Of a stretch of 64,000 nt of DNA, positions 10,298 through 22,044 are shown in pieces. Both the position numbers and the translations under genes were made by a program. Where the stretch lies: assembly GCF_009905375.1 (NCBI RefSeq), contig NC_133656.1:230977739-231041738 (forward strand). Direction: 5' to 3'. The notes beneath the pieces are model-generated. The model was not told where the DNA came from. It saw only the letters and a program-made list of their open reading frames with translations, and ran no database searches. The stretch is from Apium graveolens (taxonomy: Eukaryota > Streptophyta > Magnoliopsida > Apiales > Apiaceae). Every line of letters begins with the position of its first letter. Positions within the stretch are counted from its first letter, which is position 1.

Positions 10298-12333
10298 ACA
10301 ACAGGGAGTTTGTGTATATTTCGAAAGATTATTTTGGATATTTTTTTAAAAAAAGGATATTTAGCTGGAATTTTTAAAAATATTTTATATTTTCTTAATG
10401 TGGTGGTAAAAAAAAATAAAATTGAGATTTTTAAATTTTATAAACCGGTAAAAATTTATAGATTTTTCGGTGAATCTTAAAATTTTATAAAATCATCCGA
10501 AAATTTGCAAGATTTTGAGAAATTTATTTAGAAAATTTATGTGTTATATATATGCAAAATTCTAATGAATATTACAGCTGGATATATTCATAGTGAAGAA
10601 ATCGTAAATTTAATACTCTCTGTCCCATTTAATTTTATACATTATTTTTTGACACGCTTTTCAATGCCGCTTTAAAGTATAACTCCACAATATTTTTTAA
10701 TTTTTTTTCTGAATAAAAGTTTTGTTTTTAAATTTTTATTCAAAAAAAATTTAAAAATATTATAAAACTATATTTTATACAAATCTCGAAATACGTAGGA
10801 AACGTATAAAACCTCGTGCACGAGTTAGTAAACAAAAACTAATAGGTAATGTGGTATTTGTTAAACAGAGTAAATAAAATTGAAGGCACGTGAAAAAGCC
10901 GAGACGGGGGTAGGTACGATGGGCGTACAGGATTCAAGCGGTCAATAATAGTAGTATGTTTTGTGACGGTCGGTCTTCAACCAGCGCATACACATTTATC
11001 GCAACGATTGTGTGGGGTGCCTTTTAACACAACCAACTACTCGCTCAACCTGTCAAAAAAAACTATTATTGCTCAAGTATATACATTTTGTGCTGTCTCT
11101 GTCACCCATTTTCGTGAACAGTCCCTCCATTTTCTTTTATAATTAATTATAATTACAGATGCAGTACTAGAAGTTGAACCCTGAGCTCAAAGTTCAAGTT
11201 CAAATGCAAAATTTTCAAAATAGAAAACACGGTTTTTCGTATTTTCCAAATTATAACTATAGATATGTAAAGTGTGGAAAACAATATTTTAATATTTTCT
11301 AAACCTAGAAAAATGAAAAACACTTTAAACACATAAGGGACACAAATATTTTTATATTTTTAACTTTATATGGCTCATTAACAATTTTGTAAGTTTACTT
11401 AAAAATTTAACAAAAAAAAAGTAGTCAGTAACCAGCTAATATACTACTAATTTAACTTATGGAATTTATAAATTTTCAACACTATAATACATATTTTTAA
11501 ATTAAAAAGTATAATACATATTTGTAATAAAAAATCAAAATAGTTTAATTTAACAATTATTTTGTTAATTTGATTAATATTAATATTTACATTATAAGAG
11601 TGATTTTAATAATATAATAACTAATAACTTATATGTTAGAAAAATAAAGAAAGGATTTCTAACTAGAACTTAGTTATGAGTTATTTCGTAAAATATTATT
11701 CAAAAAATTTGTATATAATTATTAATTGGATTATTTATTAAAAGCTACAAAATCATATATATATATATATATTTAGTCATATAATTAGAAAGTTTCATTA
11801 TTCAACCTATTTTAGAACACTATTTTATACTTTATTTGTCATATTTAATTATATTTTATCTAAAAAAGTTATTTTAAACATGTTAAAAAAATATGTATAT
11901 ACAATTAAATGAAATGTTTAAATTGTTTTACTGGTATATTTACTCAAATTATCTTGTCATTTATTTAATATTTTTAAGAAAATTGAAAACATATCATATA
12001 TATTATTTTAGTATTCGGAACACATTTTCTCAGTTTTCAACCGTTTTCTTAGAAATGAAAATTTTAGAAAATTTTAGAAAAATAGAAAATAGAAAAATGA
12101 AAAAGTTTTCTACAAGTAAACAATCCCTAAATCGTTCATAATTAAATCATATTTTACGAATAATCATGAAATGTGGGTTAATTGTCAATTTAAATTTTAA
12201 TAATCACTTATTCGCGTTTTGGATGCGATTTTAAATTTTTAAAAATCGTAAAATCGCAACTATAACCGCAAACCGCTACATATATTTATAATAAAATATA
12301 TTTTCAAAAATATACTTGACAAAATATAAATTA
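10298..12333. other. AT-rich intergenic region with a possible degraded Stowaway MITE
   Basis: No gene seen. At 10616 a Stowaway-like end (TACTCTCTGTCCCATTTAA) is followed by ~200 bp resembling the internal part of the MITE at 15637, but no matching right end is visible. A short AT dinucleotide run lies at about 11756-11772. The rest is A/T-rich with no protein similarity. Confidence 0.4.
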
Positions 12334-12575
12334 CTCCCTCCATCCCTGATTAATTGTCCTTTTTGACTTTTACGTGTATTTTAAGATGATTTTATCGTAT
12401 ACCTCCTTTAACTATTTTTTATAAAAAAATTGTGAATAAAAATTTAAATCTTATAATTTTATTCATAAAAAGAAAATTTGAAAAATAATTAACAGAAATA
12501 TGTGGTCAAAATACCTTAAATTATATGTAAAAGTTAAATGAAACAACTAATTCAACTAATTTGGGGCGGATGGAA
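12334..12575. mobile_element. Stowaway-like MITE
   Basis: 242 bp beginning CTCCCTCCATCCCTGATTAA and ending in the imperfect inverse GGGGCGGATGGAA, flanked by TA on both sides (12332-12333 and 12576-12577), the usual Tc1/mariner target duplication. No coding capacity. Confidence 0.6.
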
Positions 12576-13933
12576 TAACAAGTAAATCCATTTTTTAAAA
12601 AAAGATATTCTTTAATATTCTAAGATTAATGTACTTTTGTTAATATTTAATTGCAATTTCTCTACCATATGCCGATAGACACACAGTGTTGAAACTCATA
12701 AATGAATAATCTTAATTGCCGCACCACCACTTTATCTAGCTACTTCTCACTGCGGACGGAACTAAATAAGGGCTTAAGCCCAGGATGATTTTAAGAAACA
12801 TTTACCTCAAGACTAGGGTGCATGTCACGCACGGGCATGCCATGAGTTAATTAGTCAAGCATGCATTTTCATGATTCGGCATGTTTTTTTATTATTATTT
12901 TTTTATTTTTTAATAATTATTTTAATATTATAAATATCCAGAAATAACAAATATAATTTTAAAATATTTACATATATTTTAATATCTAAAAAGTTACTAA
13001 TCTAAATGAGTATTATAATGATATTTGATTGTAACTATCAACTAATTTTAATTTTATATTAAAGTTCACTGTATATTAGTATAATAATTATATATTAAAT
13101 TTTATTATATTTAATTGATAAATAAGGGCATACTTTTTGGCAAAAAACATGTCTATAGGTATACCTTCGGGAGTCCCGTAACAGGTATTCTAATACACAC
13201 AGCAAAGTATTATTTGATTGCTAAACCAAGTAGAATCTGATTACTAATTTACGGTTACTGCTATTTATCAAATATAAATCCTCTCCATTATAATTTAAAA
13301 TCAAGGCTCAAGAGCGAGCAACGAATCTAAAGTCCTAATTATGCCTGTGAAACTTGGCTAGTGCTACGTTAAGCCCACCCGATTTTATATTCCTAGTTCC
13401 ATCCCTGCTACTGCTACTGCACAAAGAAGGTTTTGCCTTAAAATATCTTATTCTCTTCAAGTGGTTTGCTGAGCGGTCTCAATTTGTCTCTATAGTTTAG
13501 TTTAGATTAAAATTTGTCATTGTAACTATTACCACAAAAGAAATGTGTGTATTCATAGTTCATATTGAATTTATGGACCAGCAATTTATATGATTCATTA
13601 ATCATCTTCCCTGTCAAAGACAAAAGAGATGATTGCGCATGATATATTGAAATGTTCTGGTCAAGAGAAAAACATAACAAATAGAAAAGACCACAGAGGC
13701 TAATATTCAAAGGAATTACTTCATGACTCTGATTTTCTAATTTCAACAATGAAATTAAGTTCTTTGCAGAATGATGTGATTCTCGAAAAACTGAACCAAA
13801 TCTAGATTGAACAACCATAAAATTTATTACAAATACGGAAAAAGATTTTGCGCTCATCTGTCCCTTTTTAGTTGTCACATTTCCCGCGCAGACAAATATC
13901 TTAAATGCAGCAGCTCAGCTCTCCTGTTCGGAT
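12576..13933. other. Intergenic; duplicated downstream flank of UGT copy 2
   Basis: No gene seen. About 13575-13625 resembles 16435-16490, sharing TCATCTTCCC(T/C)GTCAAA, at a similar distance from the stop codon of the neighbouring UGT gene. This indicates that copies 2 and 3 were duplicated together with their 3' flank. Confidence 0.4.
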
Positions 13934-15376
13934 TTACTCCTTCCACCTAGTAATCAATTTGGCTAATGCAATGCGTGATGATCCATTCTCACCGGTCAAT
14001 GCAATCTTAGCAGCATTTCTCAGTTCCCCAACTCGATGCCTGATCCGTTCCCCATTATCTGAATCCATTAGCTCTCTAACTCGCTTTTCGATCTCAACGC
14101 CGCTCACAAACCTTCCTCCACCAGTCTCCTCCAACCCCAGCCCTGCCCTTATTTCTTCCACCAAAATCACCCTGTTCAACCTTTGCTCCGCATACAACGG
14201 CCACCCAATCATTGGTATCCCAGCACACACTCCTTCCAAAATCGAGTTCCAGCCGCAATGAGTCACGAACCCACCGACAGAGTCATGTCTTAGCACAGCA
14301 ACCTGAGGTGCCCATGACCTCACAACAAGTCCCCTCCCCTTAGTTCTCTCTAAGAAACCTTGTGGCAGGAGTGCATTTAGATCAGGTTCTTGTGGTGCAA
14401 AACTGCTATTATTTCTTTCATTATCTCCTTTGGGTGGTGGAGCTTTGACAACCCACAAAAATCTATGGCCACTATTTTCTAATCCCACAGCAATCTCTTG
14501 TAGTTGCTCTTCTCCAAAAACACCCATGCTTCCAAAGCAAAGAAAAATCACACTCTTGCTAGGCTGAGAATCGAGCCATTCCAAGCACTCGTTCCCCTCG
14601 CCGTTCTGGCTTTCAGTAATTAATGGTCCTAGACAGTATATAGGGGGAGTTACGGCATTTGGAATGCAGAGCCCATCAGAAATTGTTGTTATGGCTCTTG
14701 GTTCTAAACTGTGGAATGTATTAACTATAATTCCATCAGATTTAGCTATGTGGACTGCTAGTTCCATGAAGTAGTTGTACTCCACGCTAGCTCGGTCAAG
14801 GAGAGGTTTAGACATGTCCGATGAAAAGATGGGCGGTATGCCTGGAAACTGAACAAAAGCATTCAAATCTTTAAAAGATGTCGTAATCTTCTGGTGCATG
14901 ATTGGGAAATGAAGTAATATTGAGAGACTAGAGGCTGCCGATGTAAAGAAGTAATAAGTGGGGATGCCAAGTCCTGATGAAACTTCGGAAGCTGAGGTAC
15001 AGAAGAAGTCCATAATGAAAGCTTTAATCTTCATTGGTTTTGCGGAAATTGTTTGAAGGGCTTTGCAAACGTTGGGATTGTTGAAGCTTTGGAGCTCAAA
15101 GTTTAGGCCTTCGACAGATGGGACGTAGCTTGGGGGGAGAGGTGTGGTGGGGAGATGATGGAAAGTAATGGTAGGCGTGGTGGCAGAGACGCGACTCATG
15201 TAGGGAAAGGTGGTTCCAGTGTTGAGATGTGGTGCGCTTGTTACGAGAATGATGATTTTGGAGAACAAATCTGGATGATGACTTAAAATGAGCTTGCCGA
15301 ACTCCACCATTGACACCAAGTGCCCGATTCCTGGAGATGGATACAAAATTATGCAGCAACTCTTATTCTCCTCCAT
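13934..15376 (-). CDS. UDP-glycosyltransferase, UGT88-like (copy 2)
   Basis: Intact single-exon gene, 480 aa. The start is taken at 15376 (MEENKSC), because the longer frame from 15427 would begin upstream of the TATA box at about 15414-15421. UGT88 hallmarks: LYPSPGIGHLVSMVEFGKLI, catalytic H19, D123 in IMDFFC, and a PSPG box at 355-398 with HCGWNSILEGVCAGIPMIGW. A loop of about 30 residues before the PSPG box (KAPPPKGDNE onward) is shared with copy 3 and mostly absent from copy 1, so copies 2 and 3 are the closer pair. Predicted role: cytosolic O-glucosylation of a flavonoid-type or related phenolic acceptor. The acceptor is unknown. Confidence 0.93.
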   Translation of the reverse strand: MEENKSCCIILYPSPGIGHLVSMVEFGKLILSHHPDLFSKIIILVTSAPHLNTGTTFPYMSRVSATTPTITFHHLPTTPLPPSYVPSVEGLNFELQSFNNPNVCKALQTISAKPMKIKAFIMDFFCTSASEVSSGLGIPTYYFFTSAASSLSILLHFPIMHQKITTSFKDLNAFVQFPGIPPIFSSDMSKPLLDRASVEYNYFMELAVHIAKSDGIIVNTFHSLEPRAITTISDGLCIPNAVTPPIYCLGPLITESQNGEGNECLEWLDSQPSKSVIFLCFGSMGVFGEEQLQEIAVGLENSGHRFLWVVKAPPPKGDNERNNSSFAPQEPDLNALLPQGFLERTKGRGLVVRSWAPQVAVLRHDSVGGFVTHCGWNSILEGVCAGIPMIGWPLYAEQRLNRVILVEEIRAGLGLEETGGGRFVSGVEIEKRVRELMDSDNGERIRHRVGELRNAAKIALTGENGSSRIALAKLITRWKE

Positions 15377-15412
15377 TATTTTTCGGGGAGAGAGAATCGG
15401 AATCTTGATCGC

Positions 15413-15422
15413 AGTATATATG
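15413..15422 (-). promoter_or_regulatory. TATA box of UGT copy 2
   Basis: The minus strand reads TTTGTCCATATATACTGC about 40 bp upstream of the chosen ATG. The core is shared with the other two UGT promoters and argues against the upstream ATG at 15427. Confidence 0.65.
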
Positions 15423-15636
15423 GACAAACCGACAGCTTTTCTGTAGTGTGATTACTGTAGTGTGATTATGGGGCATAATAAGCAAAAACTCTAATGAGTT
15501 TGACATATTTTTATTGATGGAAATGATCTGTTAATGGACCCATATATTTACACTAATTTGATCAACAAAAATAATTCAAACTAATGACAGTTTATAGTTA
15601 TTATATGTTGATACGCACAAACTAGAAAAACTCATA

Positions 15637-15870
15637 CTCCCTCCCTCCGTCCCGTTGGATAGTTTACGTATATTATTTACACGTATTTCGAGATTTCAAT
15701 AAAATATAATTTCATAATATTTTTTTTTAAATTTTTTTTTAGTAAAAGTTTAAATATGAAACTTTTTTTCAGAATTTTTTTTAAAACAAAATATTATGAA
15801 AATATATTTTAAAAGAGTATTGAAAAGCGAGCCAAAAAGTGACGTAAACAATTTAGTAGGACGGAGGGAA
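15637..15870. mobile_element. Stowaway-like MITE
   Basis: 234 bp with terminal inverted repeats: CTCCCTCCCTCCGTCCCGTT at the left (with a 4-bp CTCC slip duplication) and TAGTAGGACGGAGGGAA at the right, flanked by TA at 15635-15636 and 15871-15872. It lies between UGT copies 2 and 3, about 260 bp upstream of the copy 2 start codon. Confidence 0.78.
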
Positions 15871-15872
15871 TA

Positions 15873-16859
15873 GAAGATAAATAGTTTGTAGAGAAAAAGT
15901 GGCACGCTAGTAGATAAGGAACACACTTGTAATTTTCCAAACTCGGTATTTCCACACATGCAATTAATAACTATTTTGAGTTTGATGAGCTTGGCTAATA
16001 TGGGTCGAGATTCTGGCACAGTTGTGGATTAACATTTGAAAAATAACTAACAAAAAAATTACATTGTTAAGAAAAGGGTCTTAATCCCTAACTTAAATAA
16101 ATTTTATCTAACATAGCTTCATAATTCTTAAATCTTTATTTAAAGAATCCAGATTAAAGGAATTCTTTTTTACTTTCCGTTATAAATATTCATGAATGCA
16201 GACCGTTGAAATATAAATCTGACGCCCCTGAAATAATGTGTTATTTAAACAGTCATGACACACGATTTTAAGGGAACAGGACCGCAATAAAGTTCATGAT
16301 GGCAGATTCACAGGCTGGTCACAGTTCACTCATGTACCTCCATCATTTACCACGAAGTTAGTGTGCGGGTGTTAACATGAGCAAGTAGGTATTTCCCAGA
16401 TCGGCATATCATGTATAATTTGCATATATACTTCTGATGGACCATCAAATTATTTGATTCATCAATCATCTTCCCCGTCAAACACTGAAGATCTCATTAC
16501 CAATTGTATGTACGGATCTAGAGAGAACCATTACAACCAAAAAACAAACAGACAGAACCAAGGTTACATTACATAGGGTGATACTTGATAACAAAAAGGC
16601 TTAATTGTCAAAATGAGTCCATTATTGTGTTCATATTAAGTCTATGGAAGGATAATATAATTTCCTAAGAACTCAACTTCAATTTTTTATTGAAAAATAA
16701 CCATAATTTAAAAACGTATAATGTGCATAAATGCAACTACTTGCAATAGCCCGGAGGTCTAGGTAAATGATGCGTTATTTGTGTCTCTACAACTAAGTTT
16801 TCAAGTTCCTTGAACCAATCTTTTCGTGATCTTGCATGCAGCAGCTTTACTCATCTGAA
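15873..16859. other. Intergenic between UGT copies 2 and 3
   Basis: No gene seen. It contains the duplicated UGT 3' flank at about 16435-16490. Otherwise AT-rich. Confidence 0.4.
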
Positions 16860-18302
16860 TTACTCCTTCCACTTACTAATCAATTTGGCTAATGCAATGC
16901 GTGAGGATCCATTCTCACCAGTCAGTGCTATTTCAGCAGCATCTTTCAGTTCCCCGACTCGTTGCCTGATCCTTTCCCCCTTATCTGATTCCATTAACTC
17001 CCTAACTCTCTTTTCTATCTCGATGCCACTCACAAACCTTCTTCCACTCGACTCCTCTAACATCAGCCCCGCCCTAAGTTCTTCCACCAAAATTACCCTG
17101 TTCAACCTTTGCTCCGCATACAAAGGCCACCCAATCATTGGTATCCCAGCACATACCCCTTCCAAAATTGAGTTCCATCCACAATGAGTCACAAACCCCC
17201 CAACAGAGTCATGACTTAGCACAGCAATCTGAGGTGCCCATGACTTCACAACTAGTCCCCTCCCCTTGGTTCTGTCTAAGAAACCTTGTGGTAGGAGTGC
17301 ATTTAGATCAGGTTCTTGTGGTGCAAAACTGCTACTATTGCTTTCATTATCTCCTTTTGGTGGTGGAGCTTTGACAACCCACAAAAATCTATGGTCACTA
17401 TTTTCTAAACCCACAGCAATCTCGTTCAGTTGCTCTTCTTCAAAAACACCGAAGCTGCCAAAGCATAGAAAAATTACACTTTTACTAGGTTGAGAATTAA
17501 GCCATACTAAGCACGGGTGCTCCTCACTATTAATCTCTTGTTTGGCAATTAAAGGTCCTATACAATAGATAGGGGGAGTGGGAGCGTTTGGAACGCAGAG
17601 CCCATCAGAAATTGCTGCAATGGCTCTGTTTTCCAAACTGTGGAATGTATTGATTATAATTCCATCTGATTTAGCCATTTGAACTGCTGTATCCATGAAG
17701 TTTTGGTACAGCGCACTGTTTCTGTCAAGCATAGGTGTAGCTATGTCGGATGAAAATATGGGAGGTAGACCTGGATGCTGAACAAAAGCATTCAGATCTT
17801 TTAAAGATGTTGTAATATTTTGGTGCATAGTTGGGAGGTAAAGAAAGGGTGAGAGACTTGAAGCTGCAGATGTATAGAAGTAATAAGTAGGTATGTCAAG
17901 CCCTGAAGAAACTTCAAAAGCCGCATTACAAAAGAAGTCCATAATGAAGGCTTTGATCTTTAATTGTCCTGAGGATATTGTTTGAAGGGCTTGCCGTATG
18001 TTACAATTGTTAAAGCTTAGGAGCTCAAAGATCAGGCTTTCAACAGAAGTAGCATGGCTTGGTGGGAGAGGAATAGCGGGGAGATGGTGGAAACTGATAG
18101 CAGGCATAGTGGCAGAGACACGACTTATGTAAGGACCGGTGTTGCCCGTGTTGAGTTGCGTTGTAGTAGTTATGAAAATGATGATTTTGGAGAATGAATT
18201 AGGATGATGACATAGAACTAGCTTTGCAAATTCCACCACTGATACCAGGTGCCCGATTCCGGGAGATGGATAAAGAATTATGCAACTATTTTTTCCGTCC
18301 AT
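16860..18302 (-). CDS. UDP-glycosyltransferase, UGT88-like (copy 3)
   Basis: Intact single-exon gene, 480 aa, start MDGKNSC. Same architecture as copy 2: catalytic H18, D122, and a PSPG box from W355 with HCGWNS. The region NAFVQHPGLPPIFSSD and the Pro/Ser loop before the PSPG box are nearly shared with copy 2. Differences lie mainly in the N-terminal acceptor domain (residues 45-65, 80-105 and 185-205), which is where tandem UGTs usually diverge in acceptor choice. A TATA-like TATATAG lies about 95 bp upstream. Donor is probably UDP-glucose; acceptor unknown. Confidence 0.93.
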   Translation of the reverse strand: MDGKNSCIILYPSPGIGHLVSVVEFAKLVLCHHPNSFSKIIIFITTTTQLNTGNTGPYISRVSATMPAISFHHLPAIPLPPSHATSVESLIFELLSFNNCNIRQALQTISSGQLKIKAFIMDFFCNAAFEVSSGLDIPTYYFYTSAASSLSPFLYLPTMHQNITTSLKDLNAFVQHPGLPPIFSSDIATPMLDRNSALYQNFMDTAVQMAKSDGIIINTFHSLENRAIAAISDGLCVPNAPTPPIYCIGPLIAKQEINSEEHPCLVWLNSQPSKSVIFLCFGSFGVFEEEQLNEIAVGLENSDHRFLWVVKAPPPKGDNESNSSSFAPQEPDLNALLPQGFLDRTKGRGLVVKSWAPQIAVLSHDSVGGFVTHCGWNSILEGVCAGIPMIGWPLYAEQRLNRVILVEELRAGLMLEESSGRRFVSGIEIEKRVRELMESDKGERIRQRVGELKDAAEIALTGENGSSRIALAKLISKWKE

Positions 18303-18393
18303 CTTTATTTGCTTCTTTTAGACTCTCCCAAAAGATGAAACTTAAAAAAATGGGAGATTTGCTTACAAAGTGAACATGCTACTACAGTTTCAG

Positions 18394-18403
18394 TACTATA
18401 TAG
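18394..18403 (-). promoter_or_regulatory. TATA-like box of UGT copy 3
   Basis: The minus strand reads TTTGTCTATATAGTACTG about 95 bp upstream of the start codon. It matches the TTGTC-YATATA core of copies 1 and 2 with small changes. Confidence 0.5.
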
Positions 18404-19261
18404 ACAAATAATGCGTAGTAGATTTAGTTTATAAATAATATGTGCACAAAAGCGGATTATGCAATAAGATTGTAGAGACTTTTTCTTATAATTACTTGGA
18501 GAAGCCATCACACACACATGACAATCACAGGGTCCCCTATAGGCGGCCTTCTAAATTATTGACCACTAATTGACGAAAGTGTCAAACTGCAATTCTAAAG
18601 AGCAGCCGGTGGCAATTCTTAAGATTAATATATGAAGTATTATTGTACACCTTGGATTTTTATATCGATTAGTCTTTGATTAATCGCTAATTAGTTCGGA
18701 CTCAACTGTCCATAAACAATAATGAAAAAATTCCTTTTTTATTCAATTGTTCATTCCAGGGAAGAGGAAGAAGCAGATAGGGCAAAGGCCTCCCAATTTT
18801 CAACTTTTAAAACCATGTACAGATAACCTTAAAGAAGATCGACCAATGTCATATTTTTATTTTTATAGGATGCATTATGACAACTTAAGCAATTAATTCC
18901 ATTAATATAGTAATTTTGAAATAACAATTTCTAGCTGTAATATGTGCAAACTCTACGGAATAATTTGTTGGGTGTTCTTGCGTAAATTACAATTGCATAC
19001 TCTTCAAATGTCTATAAATCACATGTCTTCATTGTAAAACTTTCTCTCTCGTTCTCTCTTGTCTTGTTCATTTATGCATATACATTCAGTGTGAAATTAA
19101 ATATGCATGAATCATTTATGAGCATATACGTTCCGTGTGAAATTAAATATGCATGAACAATAATTAACCAAACTAAAAAAAATAGAATACTCAGATATGT
19201 GTTTGTGAATCATGTCTACAAAATTAAAAAAAATTAGTTGCAATGAACAGGGTATCTGAAC
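18404..19261. other. Intergenic, no gene recognised
   Basis: AT-rich, without coding exons. Around 19070-19160 the phrase GTGTGAAATTAAATATGCATGA occurs twice about 60 bp apart, a short local duplication. Confidence 0.35.
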
Positions 19262-19324
19262 TGCTACTTCCATATTTTAGTAAATTTGGCTAATGCAATG
19301 CGTGACAGTCCATTCTCATCGGCC
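19262..19324 (-). pseudogene. UGT88-like C-terminal remnant
   Basis: The minus strand reads ADENGLSRIALAKFTKIWK and a stop, matching the GENGSSRIALAKLISKWKE ends of the intact copies. Only about 20 codons remain. It marks the upstream edge of the UGT array. Confidence 0.7.
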
Positions 19325-19794
19325 ATTGTACCTTAGAGAGAGAAAGAGATGGGTGTCAAAGTCATTTTCATATATTCATTCATAAATATGAAATTACAAC
19401 TGGTAGGCCTATTTTGAGACGATGATAACTTGTAACTACTTCTTAAAAGACATGAATCCCTTGCCTCAATACTTGCTACTTATTACTTAATGTCTCAAGC
19501 TACTAGTGATAAGTACTAATACTAATACCTACCAATCCTAACATTGACGTGAACGACCCTCATGCCGCTAACATGGAACCATAAATATATCACTCTTACG
19601 ATTAAATAAATGTTACAATATCACTAAATTTCTAATCGAAAACCTATTCTTACGTCGTAGGTTCTGGAACAACAATCTCCCAGTAGACAAACCTTATTTT
19701 TGTACGTTGGCCCAGGAAACATGGACTACATGTGTAGATCCAGGTGTTAGACTCTTGGTTTCTAAAAAATTAGGATTCATGCACGGAGGAGAGT

Positions 19795-20190
19795 CGCTGG
19801 CAACAGTTTGCCATGAACCCTTATACAACAAACGACTTTTTATTCGTTGAATCAACTATCCAACGACTGTGATTAATAAAAATATATATAGGAACCGCGG
19901 ACATTGTCAGCAGTCCGGAAAAATTAACTTCCGCTGAACGCAGATCTGCGATTGGGACCTTAAATAAATTTCTATTTAATAAGTGAAAATAGAATCCTCG
20001 CATTAACATCAAGTCTCAACCGCAGATAATGTCCACGGTCCGTGATAAGAGGGCAAAAAGGTAATTTTTTCAGACCGCCGACAATTTCCGCGGTCCCTAT
20101 AACTATTATTTTAATTAGCGTTGGATGGTTCATCCAACGGACAAAAAGTCGTTTGTTGTACAAGGATTCCTTGGCAAACCGTTGCCGGGG
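19795..20190. mobile_element. Foldback (inverted-repeat) element
   Basis: Two imperfect inverted arms of ~125 bp, 19795-19925 and 20065-20190, share stretches such as TACAACAAACGACTTTTT and GGACCGCGG/GGAACCGCGG and flank a ~140-bp spacer. The outer tips are CTGGCAACAGTTTGCC and GGCAAACCGTTGCCGG. No clear target duplication and no coding capacity. It could be a non-autonomous DNA transposon or a hairpin RNA source. Confidence 0.6.
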
Positions 20191-20540
20191 ACCGCACCCC
20201 TTCATCGCACCCCTTCATGGATATGAGTTCGAAATTATACACGGGTGTGGGGATTCAACATACCTTTTGTATAAGTGAAACTACGCCTACTTTTTGTTTA
20301 TATTTTACATTAGTAAAAGAGTGTCTTCTACCAATAAAAAAAGGCATACAGACATAATTGTGTCTATCAAATTTATAGCATAAATTAAAGGATAACATGG
20401 AAATGGAATATGGACATCCCTCTTTAGAAACAAGTTGTAGTGAGGCCTTTTAAATCGGTTTGAACTAGATTTCTTGAAGTTGGAGTGTCTGGTTTGCATA
20501 TTTTATATAAAAGATCTGACTCAAAGTCCATGCACACATC

Positions 20541-20560
20541 CATGTCATGTCATGTCATGT
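20541..20560. repeat. CATGT microsatellite
   Basis: Four tandem copies of CATGT. No wider significance seen. Confidence 0.7.
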
Positions 20561-20911
20561 CCTATGTACATGAGGGCAAAATTCAAGAGTCCAAGTAACG
20601 GAGATTTAAACTCCAGGCAAAAAATAAAATAATTTAAATCAATTAACAACGATATACCGGGGTCTATGACTACAATTGACAAAAAGTAGTCGGCAAGCCC
20701 CGGATCAGGAACAAGACTAAATCCAAATATCGGAATCCAACCGCTAACACAATTTAATGATATAAACATGAACAAAACCAATGTGGTCGTTTTGTAATAA
20801 GAACCTTGGGCAATTTTTTTTTTTTAAAAAGTTTTAATTGGTTATAACAATTACTAGATGCAATCTATCAATCAACACATGCTTGATTTAAAGATAACGT
20901 CCAGATGTAAT

Positions 20912-21638
20912 CATTGTTGTTAAAAGCACGCATAAGCGCTCGTATATGTGAGAAGCACTTCGATGCGAGGCTGAAGCGTCTCGATTCAATTATGCGATGC
21001 AAATTTATTGAAGCGCGCTTTGTGCGCTTAAACGAGATGCAAGAAGCGCAAAAAAAGTGCGCTTTTTAAATTTTGTTGTATAGGTTGTTGACTAGGCCTT
21101 TGACCGGGTCTTTTTTATAAAAAAAAAGTCATAAAAAACCCTAAAAAACAGACCAACACACATCATACAAAACGATACAGACATAGAAAACATACACACA
21201 CGAGAGTGATTAAACAAGATATGTGTACACACGAGCAATTAAACAAGATCTGTGCTGGATTATGTAATCATCTTCTGTGCTGGATTGAAAATCTTCAAGA
21301 AGATGAAGAGCCTCATGATGATGATTTTTAGTTTATGTTAATCATGATTTTTAGTTTTTGTCAAGTTATCAACTATTAAAAAGTACATGACTAGTTTACA
21401 GGACTTTTAGTTAATTCTCTTTATTTTTTTTGTTACAAAGACTTCATGTTTTGCCTTAAATTTGAATTTGGTTATTATTAACATATTTTATGACAATCTA
21501 ATTTATTGATTACATGTTAATTTATTGTTATACATATTTTTCAAACTATTGCATTTTTTTTCAAAGGCGCGCTTCGCGAGTTGCGCTTATGCTCCAGGAG
21601 CCCTTTGCGCTTCGGTGTGCATCTCGCGTTTAATAACA
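20912..21638. mobile_element. GCGC-rich non-autonomous DNA element A
   Basis: 727 bp flanked by an 11-bp direct repeat, CCAGATGTAAT (20901-20911 and 21639-21649). Inverted ends read TGTTGTTAAAAGCACGC at the left and TGTTATTAAACGCG (inverse) at the right. Both ends are crowded with GCGC/AAGCGC words, while the centre is ordinary AT-rich DNA. A target duplication of 9-11 bp is typical of Mutator-like elements. Similar ends occur on the element in the BET5 intron (about 23350-24446). Confidence 0.65.
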
Positions 21639-22044
21639 CCAGATGTAATAAACGCAATCTATACGAAATTATATATCCCCTACATGGAGCAAGTAATACT
21701 ATGCATTCCGTCTTACAATGACAAATGATATTAAGAGTCTATAAAAAAAATTAATAAAATATTATAAGGTGAAATCCAAGTTAACACGAAGAACTAACAC
21801 AGATAATAACTTTATGCTCATTCCCAGAATTAATGCTAACACAAGGCACATACTAAATATAGTTGCGTAATGAACCTTTCAATCAGATGTAGTGGCGCTC
21901 TTGAACCAGAACCTGCTAATACAAAAATATTTATTAGATCATTGTCAATTATATGTCACATATTTCTATATACATGATAACTTCTCAAACAAAGATGTTA
22001 CTTGTTAGTGCGTAAATAGAATGTTCGAGCAATACCTTGCCATA

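Noticed and set aside
15377..15427. Longer N-terminus for UGT copy 2 (start at 15427)
   Set aside because: That ATG lies upstream of the conserved TATA box, and the extra 17 residues are absent from copies 1 and 3.
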